64,000 nucleotides of DNA, taken from assembly GCF_016899425.1 (NCBI RefSeq), contig NZ_CP045995.1:2108001-2172000 (forward strand). Reading direction: 5' to 3'. This DNA is from Burkholderia sp. MS389 (GTDB taxonomy: Bacteria > Pseudomonadota > Gammaproteobacteria > Burkholderiales > Burkholderiaceae). This document shows positions 35,911 to 43,950 of this stretch, piece after piece (the stretch's first letter is position 1; each line of letters opens with the position of its first letter). The position numbers and the translations under genes were made by a program. The notes beneath the pieces are model-generated. The model saw nothing but the letters and a program-made list of their open reading frames with translations, searched no databases and was not told the origin of the DNA.

Positions 35911-36291
35911 ATGATGAAGATGAAAACGACGATGCGCATCGGCATCGCGATGCTGGTGCTCGGTGCGAGCGTGGGCGCGAACGGCGCGCACGCAAAGAGC
36001 GCGGTCGATTGCGGGAAGCTCGACGCGGCCACGAGCGGCCCGGACGACAACTTTCGGCCACCGGCGTCCGGCACGGTCGTCGGCACGGGGCGCGCGTATT
36101 TCTACTCTGCGCCCGACGCGCAGTGCATCACGAAGCGTACCTTCATCGTTCCTGGCGATTCGGTGACCGTCTACAAGTCGCACGGGCGCTGGTACAACAT
36201 CATGTACGTGAACGGCAAGACCGGCGACGACGTCGAAGGATGGGTCGAGCAGGATCGCGTGCGCGTCGGCGGTCAATACGGCGCGCAGTAG
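35911..36291 (+). CDS. Small periplasmic SH3-like protein
   Basis: 126 residues starting at tandem ATG codons (35911/35914). A signal peptide (MKTTMRIGIAMLVLGASVG) ends AHAKS. The mature protein is a single bacterial SH3-like barrel: GRAYFYSAPDAQC, then FIVPGDSVTVYKSHGRWYNIMYVNG and GWVEQDRV. Two cysteines could form a disulfide. Such modules bind peptidoglycan or protein partners in the envelope. It is convergent with the EAL gene, which ends 18 bases away. Confidence 0.75.
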   Translation: MMKMKTTMRIGIAMLVLGASVGANGAHAKSAVDCGKLDAATSGPDDNFRPPASGTVVGTGRAYFYSAPDAQCITKRTFIVPGDSVTVYKSHGRWYNIMYVNGKTGDDVEGWVEQDRVRVGGQYGAQ

Positions 36292-36309
36292 TCGCCTTCG
36301 GCGTCGCCG

Positions 36310-37914
36310 CTACACCGTCGCCCATGCGACGTCGCGCTTCAGGTTCTTCGCGCGCAGCGGCCGCTGGTACAGGTATCCCTGCGCGTACTGGATCCCGACC
36401 GCATGCAGCGCGCGATGCTGGGTTTCCGTCTCCACGCCTTCCGCGATGATCTTCATGCCGTAGTGGTGCGCGACGGTCGCGATCCCTTCGATCAGCTTCT
36501 CGCTGCCGCTGTCCAGTTGCGAGACGAACTGTCGATCGATCTTCACGTAGTCGAAAGGGAAGCGCGACAGCATGTCGAGATTGCTGTGATGCGTGCCGAA
36601 ATCGTCGATCGCGAACTTCGCGCCTTTGGATCGCAGCGCCTGGAAGATCTCGGTGGTGCGCGCGTTCTTCTCGAGCAGGATGCGCTCGGTGACTTCGAGC
36701 ACCAGCGTGAAGCCGGGCGGCAGCGCGCGGATCGTTTCCTCGACGACGGCCACGAACCGCGCGCGCTCGAGATCCCGCGGCGCCACGTTCACGGCGATGC
36801 GCAGCGGCGCGGACGGCGTCAGCGCGGTCAGCTCGGACACCGCCGTGCGCAACACGAATTCGGTGACCTTCGGCAGCAGCGTGCTCGATTCCACCTGCGG
36901 GATGAACACGGCCGGGCTGATGGCCCCCCACTTCGGATGGTGCCAGCGCAGCAGCGCCTCGACGCCGACCGTCCTGCGCGTCTGCACGTCGACGATCGGC
37001 TGGTATACGACATGGAATTCGTTGCGCCTGAGCGCGTGGCGCACGGCCTTCAGCAACAGCCGCCGCGGCGCCATCGCGAGCAGGTAGGCGGCCATCACGA
37101 GGCTGTCGGCCAGCAGGACGATCGTCGCGCAAATCAGCCGGTCGTGGCGCTGGACCTGTGACGCGTAGCGCGCCGATGCGACGACCGACACCTTGAACGG
37201 CCAGCGCTGCGACGCAATCGTGCTGCCGCCCGTGGGGCCGGCGTCCGTGTCCGGCGCGAACGTCCCGTGCTGATCGAGGCGGCCCGACCCCGCGATCGAC
37301 AGCGTGGCCGTTTCCGCCCCGTTGGCGGTGCCGAGGGCGAGCGCGTCGGCCACGTAGTCGCCTTCGATCAGGTACAGGACGCCCGCGCCGCGCGCAGTGG
37401 CGCGGAATGCGTACAGCACCGGAATGCCGCGCTGGAACGCCGTCTGGCGCAGCAGCGTGACGGTCATCGATCCCGGTTCGGGCTCGCGCGCATACTTGAC
37501 GAGCGGCACGTCGATCGAGCCGAGCGCCGACGAACATATGACGCGGCCGTCGTTCACCAGCGCGACCGCACGCAGATAGCGCAGGCGAGTGCCCACTTCG
37601 GCCAGCGTCCGGAACACCGTCGCGCACGGCTGTCCGACCAGCGCGGTCAGCTCGTCCGCGTGGCGGAGGCGCACGCCGTCCAGGATGCGGTCCACGGAAG
37701 CCACGATGTCGTGGGCCACGGCGCGCTCATGCGCGGTGACGGTATCGCGGGCGTAGCGGTCGGCCAGCACGATCGCGAACGCGGGCACGAGCACGCAAAT
37801 GATCACGGCGGCGAAAAGGACGACGCGCGGCCACGCGCCGCCGCGGTGGAAAAGATGCGTCGAGCCGGGCGGGAGCGCCCGTAATCCCGCGGTTGCCTTT
37901 GGTGTTGTACGCAT
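36310..37914 (-). CDS. CSS-motif EAL-domain cyclic-di-GMP phosphodiesterase
   Basis: 534 residues from ATG 37914 (no clear Shine-Dalgarno). A periplasmic CSS-type sensor lies between helices at about 30-52 and 258-282 and carries the redox-active CSS (127-129). The EAL domain covers about 290-530 and keeps the catalytic set: EALLR (319-323), N375, E407, DDFG (437-440), K458 and E492. It should hydrolyse cyclic di-GMP, and its activity is probably governed by periplasmic thiol state through a DsbA/DsbB-type system. The loop-6 sequence is DDFGTHHSNL, slightly unlike the common GTGYSSL. A long palindrome and a terminator-bearing RNA candidate lie upstream. Confidence 0.88.
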   Translation of the reverse strand: MRTTPKATAGLRALPPGSTHLFHRGGAWPRVVLFAAVIICVLVPAFAIVLADRYARDTVTAHERAVAHDIVASVDRILDGVRLRHADELTALVGQPCATVFRTLAEVGTRLRYLRAVALVNDGRVICSSALGSIDVPLVKYAREPEPGSMTVTLLRQTAFQRGIPVLYAFRATARGAGVLYLIEGDYVADALALGTANGAETATLSIAGSGRLDQHGTFAPDTDAGPTGGSTIASQRWPFKVSVVASARYASQVQRHDRLICATIVLLADSLVMAAYLLAMAPRRLLLKAVRHALRRNEFHVVYQPIVDVQTRRTVGVEALLRWHHPKWGAISPAVFIPQVESSTLLPKVTEFVLRTAVSELTALTPSAPLRIAVNVAPRDLERARFVAVVEETIRALPPGFTLVLEVTERILLEKNARTTEIFQALRSKGAKFAIDDFGTHHSNLDMLSRFPFDYVKIDRQFVSQLDSGSEKLIEGIATVAHHYGMKIIAEGVETETQHRALHAVGIQYAQGYLYQRPLRAKNLKRDVAWATV

Positions 37915-37946
37915 GGCGTGGCAAGTCGAACCGGTCGGTGCGCCGA

Positions 37947-37994
37947 CGGCGCGCAAGCCGCATGCCTGATTCGGACCATGCGGCTTGCGCGCCG
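37947..37994. repeat. 18-base perfect inverted repeat
   Basis: Arms at 37947-37964 and 37977-37994 are exact inverses over 18 bases (core CGCAAGCCGCATG) with a 12-base spacer. They lie 33 bases upstream of the EAL gene start, in its likely leader. No T-run flanks either side, so it is not a standard terminator. It may be an RNA hairpin, an operator or a dispersed palindromic repeat. Confidence 0.65.
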
Positions 37995-38121
37995 GTTTCG
38001 GGACGCCGATCGAGTCGGGCGTCGCGACGGCATCCGCTCGGCCAGTCGCGATCAGCCATTCATCTGGCAGCATTCCTTAAGAACATGCGCACATTCGGCA
38101 TGTATCTCGATGTAACGTACC

Positions 38122-38192
38122 GAAAAAAGCCCCGGCCGCACGGTGCGTGCAGCCGGGACAAAAGACACCGTCTCTTGGCACGAGGATGGTGC
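38122..38192 (-). ncRNA. Candidate small RNA or regulatory leader upstream of the EAL gene
   Basis: On the minus strand a TATACT box (38204-38199) is followed by about 70 bases with three successive hairpins: GCAC/GTGC, AAGAGAC/GTCTTTT, and the strong terminator at 38157-38123. No protein-coding frame fits. Its location, 5' of the EAL gene on the same strand, allows either a free-standing sRNA or a prematurely terminated leader. The -35 element is weak. Confidence 0.4.
38123..38157 (-). terminator. Strong rho-independent terminator
   Basis: Minus-strand stem CCCGGC-U-GCACG pairs with CGUGC-G-GCCGGG (12 pairs including one U-G) around CAC, followed by GC and six U residues. It acts leftward. 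The next gene upstream on that strand ends 500 bases away, which supports a local transcript. Confidence 0.8.
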
Positions 38193-38339
38193 GTGGCAAG
38201 TATAAGATGCGGCGCGCCATTACGTAATATCGTTGTCTAAAAATTGATGATGTTTCGGGATTGCGTCTCGAAAAGAAACATTTCAATAGGGCGCCGTGGT
38301 CGGCAATTTGCCGCCAGCGCGTCAAACCGGAGCGTTGCG

Positions 38340-38636
38340 ATGAAAGAAAATGCCACACCGACGGTCATCGTGACCGATGGCGCCGCCGCGGCGGACGGCG
38401 GTTCGCTGTGGATCCGGATTTCGGTGGACGGGGAGGCCCGCGACTATTCGCTCGATCGCGCGCTCGCGTCGCGTGGTACGCCGCGTTACGACAGCATCTG
38501 CGGCGCGCACGGCGTGCTGTCGGAAAGAGAGCGACGGGAATTGCGGGGGTTGCTGGCGCGCATCGCCGACCCCGCGATGTGGGCCGGCATCGTCGGCACG
38601 TTCATCCAGGTGCTGACGCGCCCCGACGAGCCATGA
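38340..38636 (+). CDS. Small conserved hypothetical protein
   Basis: 98 residues from ATG 38340 with GGAG eight bases ahead. It contains a beta-strand pair (LWIRISVDGEARDYSLDRAL) and a helical second half (LSERERRELRGLLARI). It is soluble with no known motif and convergent with the small secreted protein gene. The upstream region 38193-38339 holds its promoter area. Confidence 0.55.
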   Translation: MKENATPTVIVTDGAAAADGGSLWIRISVDGEARDYSLDRALASRGTPRYDSICGAHGVLSERERRELRGLLARIADPAMWAGIVGTFIQVLTRPDEP

Positions 38637-38658
38637 ACGATGCGGTGCCGGCGGCGCG

Positions 38659-38967
38659 TCAGAAGTCGTTGCGCATCTTGTGGAGCAGGCCGCTGGGCGA
38701 CTGGTGCGTGTCCACGGCGGTGAGGACATCGGTCACGAACCACGGCAGGTTCAACTGCGTATCGGAATCGCCGACGCAGACGCGGATCGGCGGCGCGCTG
38801 GACGGCGAATGGGCGCCTTGCGCGGCATCCCGCGACGGCACGCAATTTTTCGCGTAGGCCTGAACCGGAACCGGCGCGATGCCGGAGGACGCACCGGCGA
38901 AGGCCGGCGCGGACACGCCGATGGTGGCAAACAGGGTCAGGGCAGCGGCAAGGGCGACGCGTTTCAT
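38659..38967 (-). CDS. Small secreted protein
   Basis: 102 residues from ATG 38967, GGAGAACC upstream. The signal peptide ends APAFAG. The mature part of about 78 residues has two cysteines (KNCVPS, RVCVGD), which probably pair, and ends KMRNDF. No known domain. Convergent with the preceding hypothetical gene. Confidence 0.6.
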   Translation of the reverse strand: MKRVALAAALTLFATIGVSAPAFAGASSGIAPVPVQAYAKNCVPSRDAAQGAHSPSSAPPIRVCVGDSDTQLNLPWFVTDVLTAVDTHQSPSGLLHKMRNDF

Positions 38968-39302
38968 GAGGGTTCTCCGGCGATGCACGTTCGACCATGC
39001 GAGCCGTCGTGAGTTCGTGGGCGCAACATGCGAGTCACTTCCCCGAACAGACTGCTGGCCGCGTACAATGCCGGCCGTCCGCGTCTGCCGCTCGCCGCAG
39101 GCCGCCCCACTGCCGCGGCGACTCGCCGCACGGGTGTCGTTCCACGCATGTATATTGTCGCCGTGCATCGATCGGCCGGCGATATCGCGCCGCTTCGTTT
39201 GCACGTCTCTGTGCGCGCGCACTGCCAACCCGCCCGAGCGCGGTGCTCGCGGCGAAGCGTCCAGAGCAATTACAAGAACCAGAGAGCGTTCCGAGCCCGC
39301 CC
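38968..39302. other. Divergent intergenic region
   Basis: 335 bases between the secreted-protein gene and the YcxB-like gene. A TACAAT box at 39063-39068 could be a -10 element for the rightward gene, but its -35 is poor. No gene or clear repeat was seen. Confidence 0.4.
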
Positions 39303-39833
39303 ATGAGCGATACCGAAGTCGTTTTTCAAATAACCGCGGACGATCTCGTCCACGCCTACCGCCTGCATCTTTGGCGCAGGTACAACTGGAAATACCTGCT
39401 CAAGTCATTTGCGATCGGTGCGATCGTGTACATCGTCCTGCTGGTCGGCGGCGTCCGGATAGCAAGCGGACATTTTCCGGAATGGCGCTATGTCTGGATG
39501 GCCGCGGGAATCGCGGCTGTCGTCGCGATCGGCGTGCCCATCCTGAATCATCTGATACTGCCGCGCGCAGGTCGCAAGATTTACGACCAGCAAAGGACGC
39601 TTCATCAGGTTCACACGGTCATTTTCCAAGGCGACCGGTTCATTGTCGAAACGCCGACTTCGCGCGACGAAATTCACTACGCGGATCTCATTCACTGGGG
39701 CGAGGATCGTCAAATGATCCTGCTGTATCAGTCATCGGTGATGTTTCGCGTGGTACCGAAGCGCGTGCTGAACGACGGACAAGTGGCATTCCTGTATCGA
39801 GTGCTGCTTCAGAACGGCGTGCACAAAGTCTAG
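39303..39833 (+). CDS. YcxB-like membrane protein
   Basis: 176 residues with two membrane helices (IGAIVYIVLLVGGVRIA and YVWMAAGIAAVVAIGVPIL) near the middle of the N-terminal half, and a C-terminal YcxB-type beta domain (GDRFIVETPTSRDEIHYADL and ILLYQSSVMFRVVPKRVL). The N-terminal segment FQITADDLVHAYRLHLWRR is typical of the family. Function in bacteria is unknown; it is an inner-membrane protein facing the cytoplasm. Confidence 0.75.
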   Translation: MSDTEVVFQITADDLVHAYRLHLWRRYNWKYLLKSFAIGAIVYIVLLVGGVRIASGHFPEWRYVWMAAGIAAVVAIGVPILNHLILPRAGRKIYDQQRTLHQVHTVIFQGDRFIVETPTSRDEIHYADLIHWGEDRQMILLYQSSVMFRVVPKRVLNDGQVAFLYRVLLQNGVHKV

Positions 39834-39907
39834 CGGGCCGTGGCCGGACGGCCTGCGCCGTCCGGGTTTCGACGCGCGCTTGCGGCCAGAAGGCCCCGCG
39901 CATCCCA

Positions 39908-41533
39908 TCACTGATACCCGTAACACTGCTTCAACCCCGCGTAGTCGTAGAAGTGGCTGTCCGGCGCGATCTTCGCGCCGTCGCACGCGGCCTGGAAATC
40001 CGTCTCGCGCTCGTTGTACAGCATCTTCACGATGAGGCGCGATCCGTTGCGATAGACATCCCACTGCATGTTCGCGGCCATCGGCGACACCTGGTCGCCG
40101 CGCCACGGATTGTTCGCATACGTGTACGTCTGCGCCTGAGGCGTCGGCACGAACACGTTCTTCAGGTTCATGATCGACGCGAACGGAATCACGATCTCCG
40201 CATGCGTGAAGCGCAGCTTCGCGGCGTGCGTCAGGTCGCCGCGCGCGATCGCGTCGACTTCGCCGAAGAAATCGTCCTGCAGCACCTTCGCCATCCGGTA
40301 CGTCACCGGGTTCGCTTCCTGGATGCCGGGCCCCTTCTGATAGTAGTCCTCGGCATCCTGCAGATACGCGAGATACTGCGCCTGCTCCGCGCCGATGTAC
40401 TTTTCCATCGTGACGCCGCCGGTTTCCGCGGTCATGGCCGGCGCCACCTGCAGCAGGTTGTACAGCACGTTCACCGCATCGACGGCGGTCGCGATCTTCG
40501 TCTTGCCGTCGCCTTTCAGCGTGTTGGTGAACTTGCCATCCGTCGACGTGAACGCATAGGTGCCGGTGTTCGCGAATGTGTAGCCGTCGGCGCCGAGCTT
40601 CGCGATGAAGGCCGGCGACACGAGCGCGGACAGCACCGTTTGCGCGACGTCGGCGGCCTGCGGCGCGGCCTTGATCGCCTTCAGCTTCGCGGCCACCGTC
40701 GCGTCGTTTGCATAGGTCTGGTACGCCTGGCTCGCCTGATAGGTCGCGTAGTACGGATCGCTCGTGTCGGTCACGAGATCGGTGGCCGGCTTCAGCGAAT
40801 GGAAATACAGCAGGAAGCGGTTGGTGCCGGCCGGCTGCGCGACCGGTGCGCTCGCCGGATAGCCGGCCGGCGCGGCCGGCAGCGTGATGGCCGGCGCCAG
40901 CGCCGGCTGCGCGGCAACCAGTGCCGCCGAGAAATACGTCGAACTGTCGACCGCGCGATCCTGACCCGAGTTGACGACGACCACCTGCCGGTTGCCCGCC
41001 GCGAACAGCGCGGGTAGCCGCTGCGCGAGACGCGCGGCAAGTTGCTGATGTTCGCGGATGCCGGTTTGCGTGAGGTTGCCGTACCCGGGTGTCGAGATGC
41101 CCTGTACGCCGTAGCCGAGCAGCGCATTGGCCTTCATCATCGCGTACGTGTCGGCCTTGAGCTGCACGCCGAGCGGCGTCAGCGCGCCGTCGGCCTCGGC
41201 CTTGACCAGCATCGCGTAGATCGCGCCGTCGTATTTGAAGCCCGACAGCCCGCGCGAGCCATGACGGGCGACGAGTTCGGTATAGACGGGCGCGTAGCCG
41301 GCCGGCGGCGCTTCGTACGTCGCGGCGTCCTGCTGCGGGCGGTACGGCGTCTTCGTCTGGTAGTAGGTCGCGGGTGCCGGAGTCGGCGTGGGCTGAGGTT
41401 GCGGCTGCGGTGCGGGCGCCGTGCCGTTGTTGTCGGCCGACGTGGCGGGCGGCGTCGAGTCATCCCCGCCGCAAGCGGCGAGCAACAGGCAGGCAATCGC
41501 GAGGGCGGTGGTGGTGCGGGTCGGGCGTGTCAT
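39908..41533 (-). CDS. Histidine-acid phosphatase lipoprotein (MINPP/phytase-like)
   Basis: 541 residues from ATG 41533 (a TTG at 41545 would add four). The lipoprotein signal has lipobox LLAAC; a Pro/Gln/Thr-rich tether follows. The catalytic RHG motif is VARHGSRG (about 90-97) and the proton donor segment is RFTHAEIVIPF, an HAE variant rather than HD. This combination is typical of multiple inositol polyphosphate phosphatases. Periplasmic or surface release of phosphate from inositol phosphates is likely. It stands alone. Confidence 0.82.
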   Translation of the reverse strand: MTRPTRTTTALAIACLLLAACGGDDSTPPATSADNNGTAPAPQPQPQPTPTPAPATYYQTKTPYRPQQDAATYEAPPAGYAPVYTELVARHGSRGLSGFKYDGAIYAMLVKAEADGALTPLGVQLKADTYAMMKANALLGYGVQGISTPGYGNLTQTGIREHQQLAARLAQRLPALFAAGNRQVVVVNSGQDRAVDSSTYFSAALVAAQPALAPAITLPAAPAGYPASAPVAQPAGTNRFLLYFHSLKPATDLVTDTSDPYYATYQASQAYQTYANDATVAAKLKAIKAAPQAADVAQTVLSALVSPAFIAKLGADGYTFANTGTYAFTSTDGKFTNTLKGDGKTKIATAVDAVNVLYNLLQVAPAMTAETGGVTMEKYIGAEQAQYLAYLQDAEDYYQKGPGIQEANPVTYRMAKVLQDDFFGEVDAIARGDLTHAAKLRFTHAEIVIPFASIMNLKNVFVPTPQAQTYTYANNPWRGDQVSPMAANMQWDVYRNGSRLIVKMLYNERETDFQAACDGAKIAPDSHFYDYAGLKQCYGYQ

Positions 41534-41715
41534 CGTGGCGGGCAACGGACGGCACGATGCGCATGCGCGTCGCGCCGTCTCCGGGGCAATGTGGTCGAAC
41601 CCCGAAGTGTTGCAAGCGACTTTGACAGCAGAATGTCAGAATGCGGTCGGACAATTGTCGGATTGCCGCCGAATCGACGATGATGGCCGGCCACGGCCGG
41701 CCCGTGTGCGGGCGT

Positions 41716-42150
41716 TCAGTGCAGCCCGGCCGATGCGATCGAGCGCACTGTATCGGTGATGTTCACGCAGCGCGACAGCCCGAAATGCTCGGCTTCACGG
41801 CGTTCCGGTTCGCTGCTCGCGATCCCGACCGCGCGCTCGCGCGGCACGCCGAGCGCTTGCAGCGCGACATCGAACGGATGCTGATTCGATCGGGAGTCCT
41901 GTTGATTGGTGTCCGTGACGACGACCGAGAAGCGGTCGAGGTTCGCGCGGCCGAACTGGCCTTCGAACATGTCGTTGAGCCGCGCGGCCGGCAGCGTCGT
42001 GACGAGACCGAGTCGATAGCCTTCTTCCGATGCGCGGTCGAGCCACTGGATGATTGCATCGCGCTGATGGCGCGATTCGCGCGAATCCGGGGTTGCTTCG
42101 ATCTGCGCGAATGCTGCGTCGAGACGGGTGACGATGGCTTCGATGACCAC
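41716..42150 (-). CDS. HAD-fold protein lacking catalytic residues
   Basis: 144 residues from GTG 42150 with AAAAGGAA upstream. The second half aligns by eye with HAD hydrolases: GLVTTLP occupies motif II, SNQHPFDVALQALGVPRERAV the lysine motif region, and GIASSEPERREAEHFGL the final acidic motif. The motif I DxD, the motif III lysine and the motif IV aspartates are all missing, so phosphatase activity is unlikely. It could be a pseudoenzyme or a decayed gene. Its promoter region carries an operator-like sequence shared with the LysR/ndh promoter. Confidence 0.65.
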   Translation of the reverse strand: MVIEAIVTRLDAAFAQIEATPDSRESRHQRDAIIQWLDRASEEGYRLGLVTTLPAARLNDMFEGQFGRANLDRFSVVVTDTNQQDSRSNQHPFDVALQALGVPRERAVGIASSEPERREAEHFGLSRCVNITDTVRSIASAGLH

Positions 42151-42476
42151 GGTGATTCCTTTTCAGAAACGTGATGATCCGTTCGCCGACGGGAATGCCA
42201 CACACCTTAGCGTCGATCCGGAAAACGCGACCAATTAATATTTTTAGCCGACTCATACGATTCGACTAATGAATGGGGCGGCAAGCCAGAGCGGGCGCGG
42301 GCTGTGTGTCGCGCGGCATGCCCCGCATGAATGGAATCGTGTCGACGGCGTTCAACGTGATGCACCAGCGTGGCGCGCATGGTGAATGCATCGAGCATAT
42401 GCATATAAAAAAACGACATATCGAGCGATGCCGGCCCGATATGCCGCGTTGCGATGCCGTGCGCGAACAGGTGCGA
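42151..42476. promoter_or_regulatory. Upstream region of the HAD-like gene with LysR-type motif
   Basis: A 326-base gap. Bases 42244-42269 read TTAG-N18-CTAA and include GACTCATA (42250-42257) and ATTC-G-ACTAAT. The same blocks occur in almost the same order at 43926-43950 in the LysR/ndh promoter. AT-rich sequence surrounds it. No gene is seen. Confidence 0.5.
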
Positions 42477-43835
42477 TCAGTGCAGCTTGATCGACGGCTG
42501 GTTACGGCTTTGCAGCCAGTGGCTCAGCGACTGGAACAGCGCGCGCTTCGCGCCGACCACGCTGAACAGGTGCTTGCGATACAGGAACTTGTACAGCCCG
42601 ATCGCCGCGAGCCCGTCGACGATCAGCGAGCGCGAGCGCACGCCGATGTCCGCCTGGTACACGGCGCCCGCCTGCCCGAGCGACACGACGGTGCCCGCGT
42701 CGTGGAACGTGAAGCCGGCCACCGGCTTGCCGGCGATGCGGCGCGCGAACGCGTTGACCAGATACACGGCCTGCTGGTGCGCGACTTGCGCACGCGGCGG
42801 CAGGCACCCGCTTGCACCGGTCGACGGGCACGCGGCGCAGTCGCCGAACGCGTACACGTGCGGATCGTCGGGCGTCTGCAGCGTGTCGGTCACGATCACC
42901 TGATTCGACCGGTTGAGCGCGATGTCGCCGATGTTTCGCAGCATCGCGGGGCCCGCGACGCCGGCCGCCCAGATCGTGATGTCGCTCGCGAGGCGTTCGC
43001 CGGTCGCCGTCGTCACGGCGTCCGCGCCGACTTCCGCCACGCGCGTGTCGGTCAGCACGTCGACGTTCAGCGCGCGCAGTTGCGCGTGCATCTTGCCGGA
43101 CAGCCGTTCGTCGAGCGCCGGCAGGATGCGCGGGCCGCCTTCGATCAGCCGGATGTGCACGTCGCGCGCGGACACCAGCGCCTTGAAGCGGTACGTCGTC
43201 AATTGCTGGATCGCGTGCCGCAGCGCTGCGGCCAGTTCGACGCCCGTCGCGCCCGCGCCGATCACGTTGATGCAGATCGGCGCCACGCGCCGCGCGGGCT
43301 GCTGCTCGGCGACGTGATTCGCCTTCGTGCAGGCGGCAAGGAACTTGCGGCGGAAATCCTCGGCCTGGTCGAGGTTTTCGAGGGGCAGCGCATGGCGCTC
43401 GGCGCCCGGCACATTGAAGAAGTTCGTCACGCTGCCGACCGCCAGCACGAGATCGTCATAGTCCAGCGAGCGCTGCGGCAGGATTTCCGTGCCGTCCGCA
43501 TCGTGCACGGCCGCGATCGTCGCCGTGCGCGCCGCGCGGTCGACCCACTGCAGCGCGCCCTGCACGAAGCGGAAGCCGTGGCGCTTCGCCTGCGCTGCGT
43601 ATTCGATCGTGTGGGACGCCGGATCGCGATGGCCCGATGCGGCTTCGTGCAGCAGCGGCTTCCAGAAGTGCGTCGGATAGCGGTCGACGAGCACGATCTC
43701 GGCCTGCCCGCGGCGTCCGATCGTATCGCCGAGACGCGTCGCGAGCTGCAGGCCGCCGGCGCCGCCGCCGACGATCACGATGTGCGGCAGGCGCGGTGCG
43801 CGGTCCATTGCAAGGGTGGGCGTGGTGTTGTCCAT
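42477..43835 (-). CDS. ndh: Type II NADH dehydrogenase (NDH-2)
   Basis: 452 residues from ATG 43835 (GGGAGCCC upstream). Two Rossmann folds are seen: FAD loop IVGGGAGG (21-28) and NADH loop VIGAGATGVELAAAL around 195-210. YAFGDCAACP and the segment PRAQVAHQQA line the flavin/quinone side. The last 40 residues are hydrophobic/amphipathic (LYKFLYRKHLFSVVG) and attach the enzyme to the inner membrane. It oxidises NADH and reduces quinone without pumping protons. Divergent from a LysR regulator with a shared 100-base promoter region that contains the putative operator. Confidence 0.9.
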   Translation of the reverse strand: MDNTTPTLAMDRAPRLPHIVIVGGGAGGLQLATRLGDTIGRRGQAEIVLVDRYPTHFWKPLLHEAASGHRDPASHTIEYAAQAKRHGFRFVQGALQWVDRAARTATIAAVHDADGTEILPQRSLDYDDLVLAVGSVTNFFNVPGAERHALPLENLDQAEDFRRKFLAACTKANHVAEQQPARRVAPICINVIGAGATGVELAAALRHAIQQLTTYRFKALVSARDVHIRLIEGGPRILPALDERLSGKMHAQLRALNVDVLTDTRVAEVGADAVTTATGERLASDITIWAAGVAGPAMLRNIGDIALNRSNQVIVTDTLQTPDDPHVYAFGDCAACPSTGASGCLPPRAQVAHQQAVYLVNAFARRIAGKPVAGFTFHDAGTVVSLGQAGAVYQADIGVRSRSLIVDGLAAIGLYKFLYRKHLFSVVGAKRALFQSLSHWLQSRNQPSIKLH

Positions 43836-43921
43836 GTTGGGCTCCCGCTGAATGACGATTCGGATGACATTGCTCAAGAACCGACGATATAGTTTCGTAC
43901 CCAGTCGAACAATTTAATGTT

Positions 43922-43950
43922 TATAAGCGACTCATATGTATTCACTTATA
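43922..43950. promoter_or_regulatory. Operator-like palindrome over the LysR start codon
   Basis: TATAAG (43922-43927) and CTTATA (43945-43950) are exact inverses flanking 17 bases; the centre contains CATATG, in which lies the ATG of the LysR gene. The block AGCGACTCATATG-ATTC-ACTTAT recurs in slightly altered form at 42246-42270. It suits autoregulation and control of ndh by the LysR protein (inference). Confidence 0.55.

Noticed and set aside
38122..38192. Cyclic-di-GMP riboswitch upstream of the EAL gene
   Set aside because: The hairpins and loops do not match the class I or II consensus; only a generic RNA/terminator is supported.
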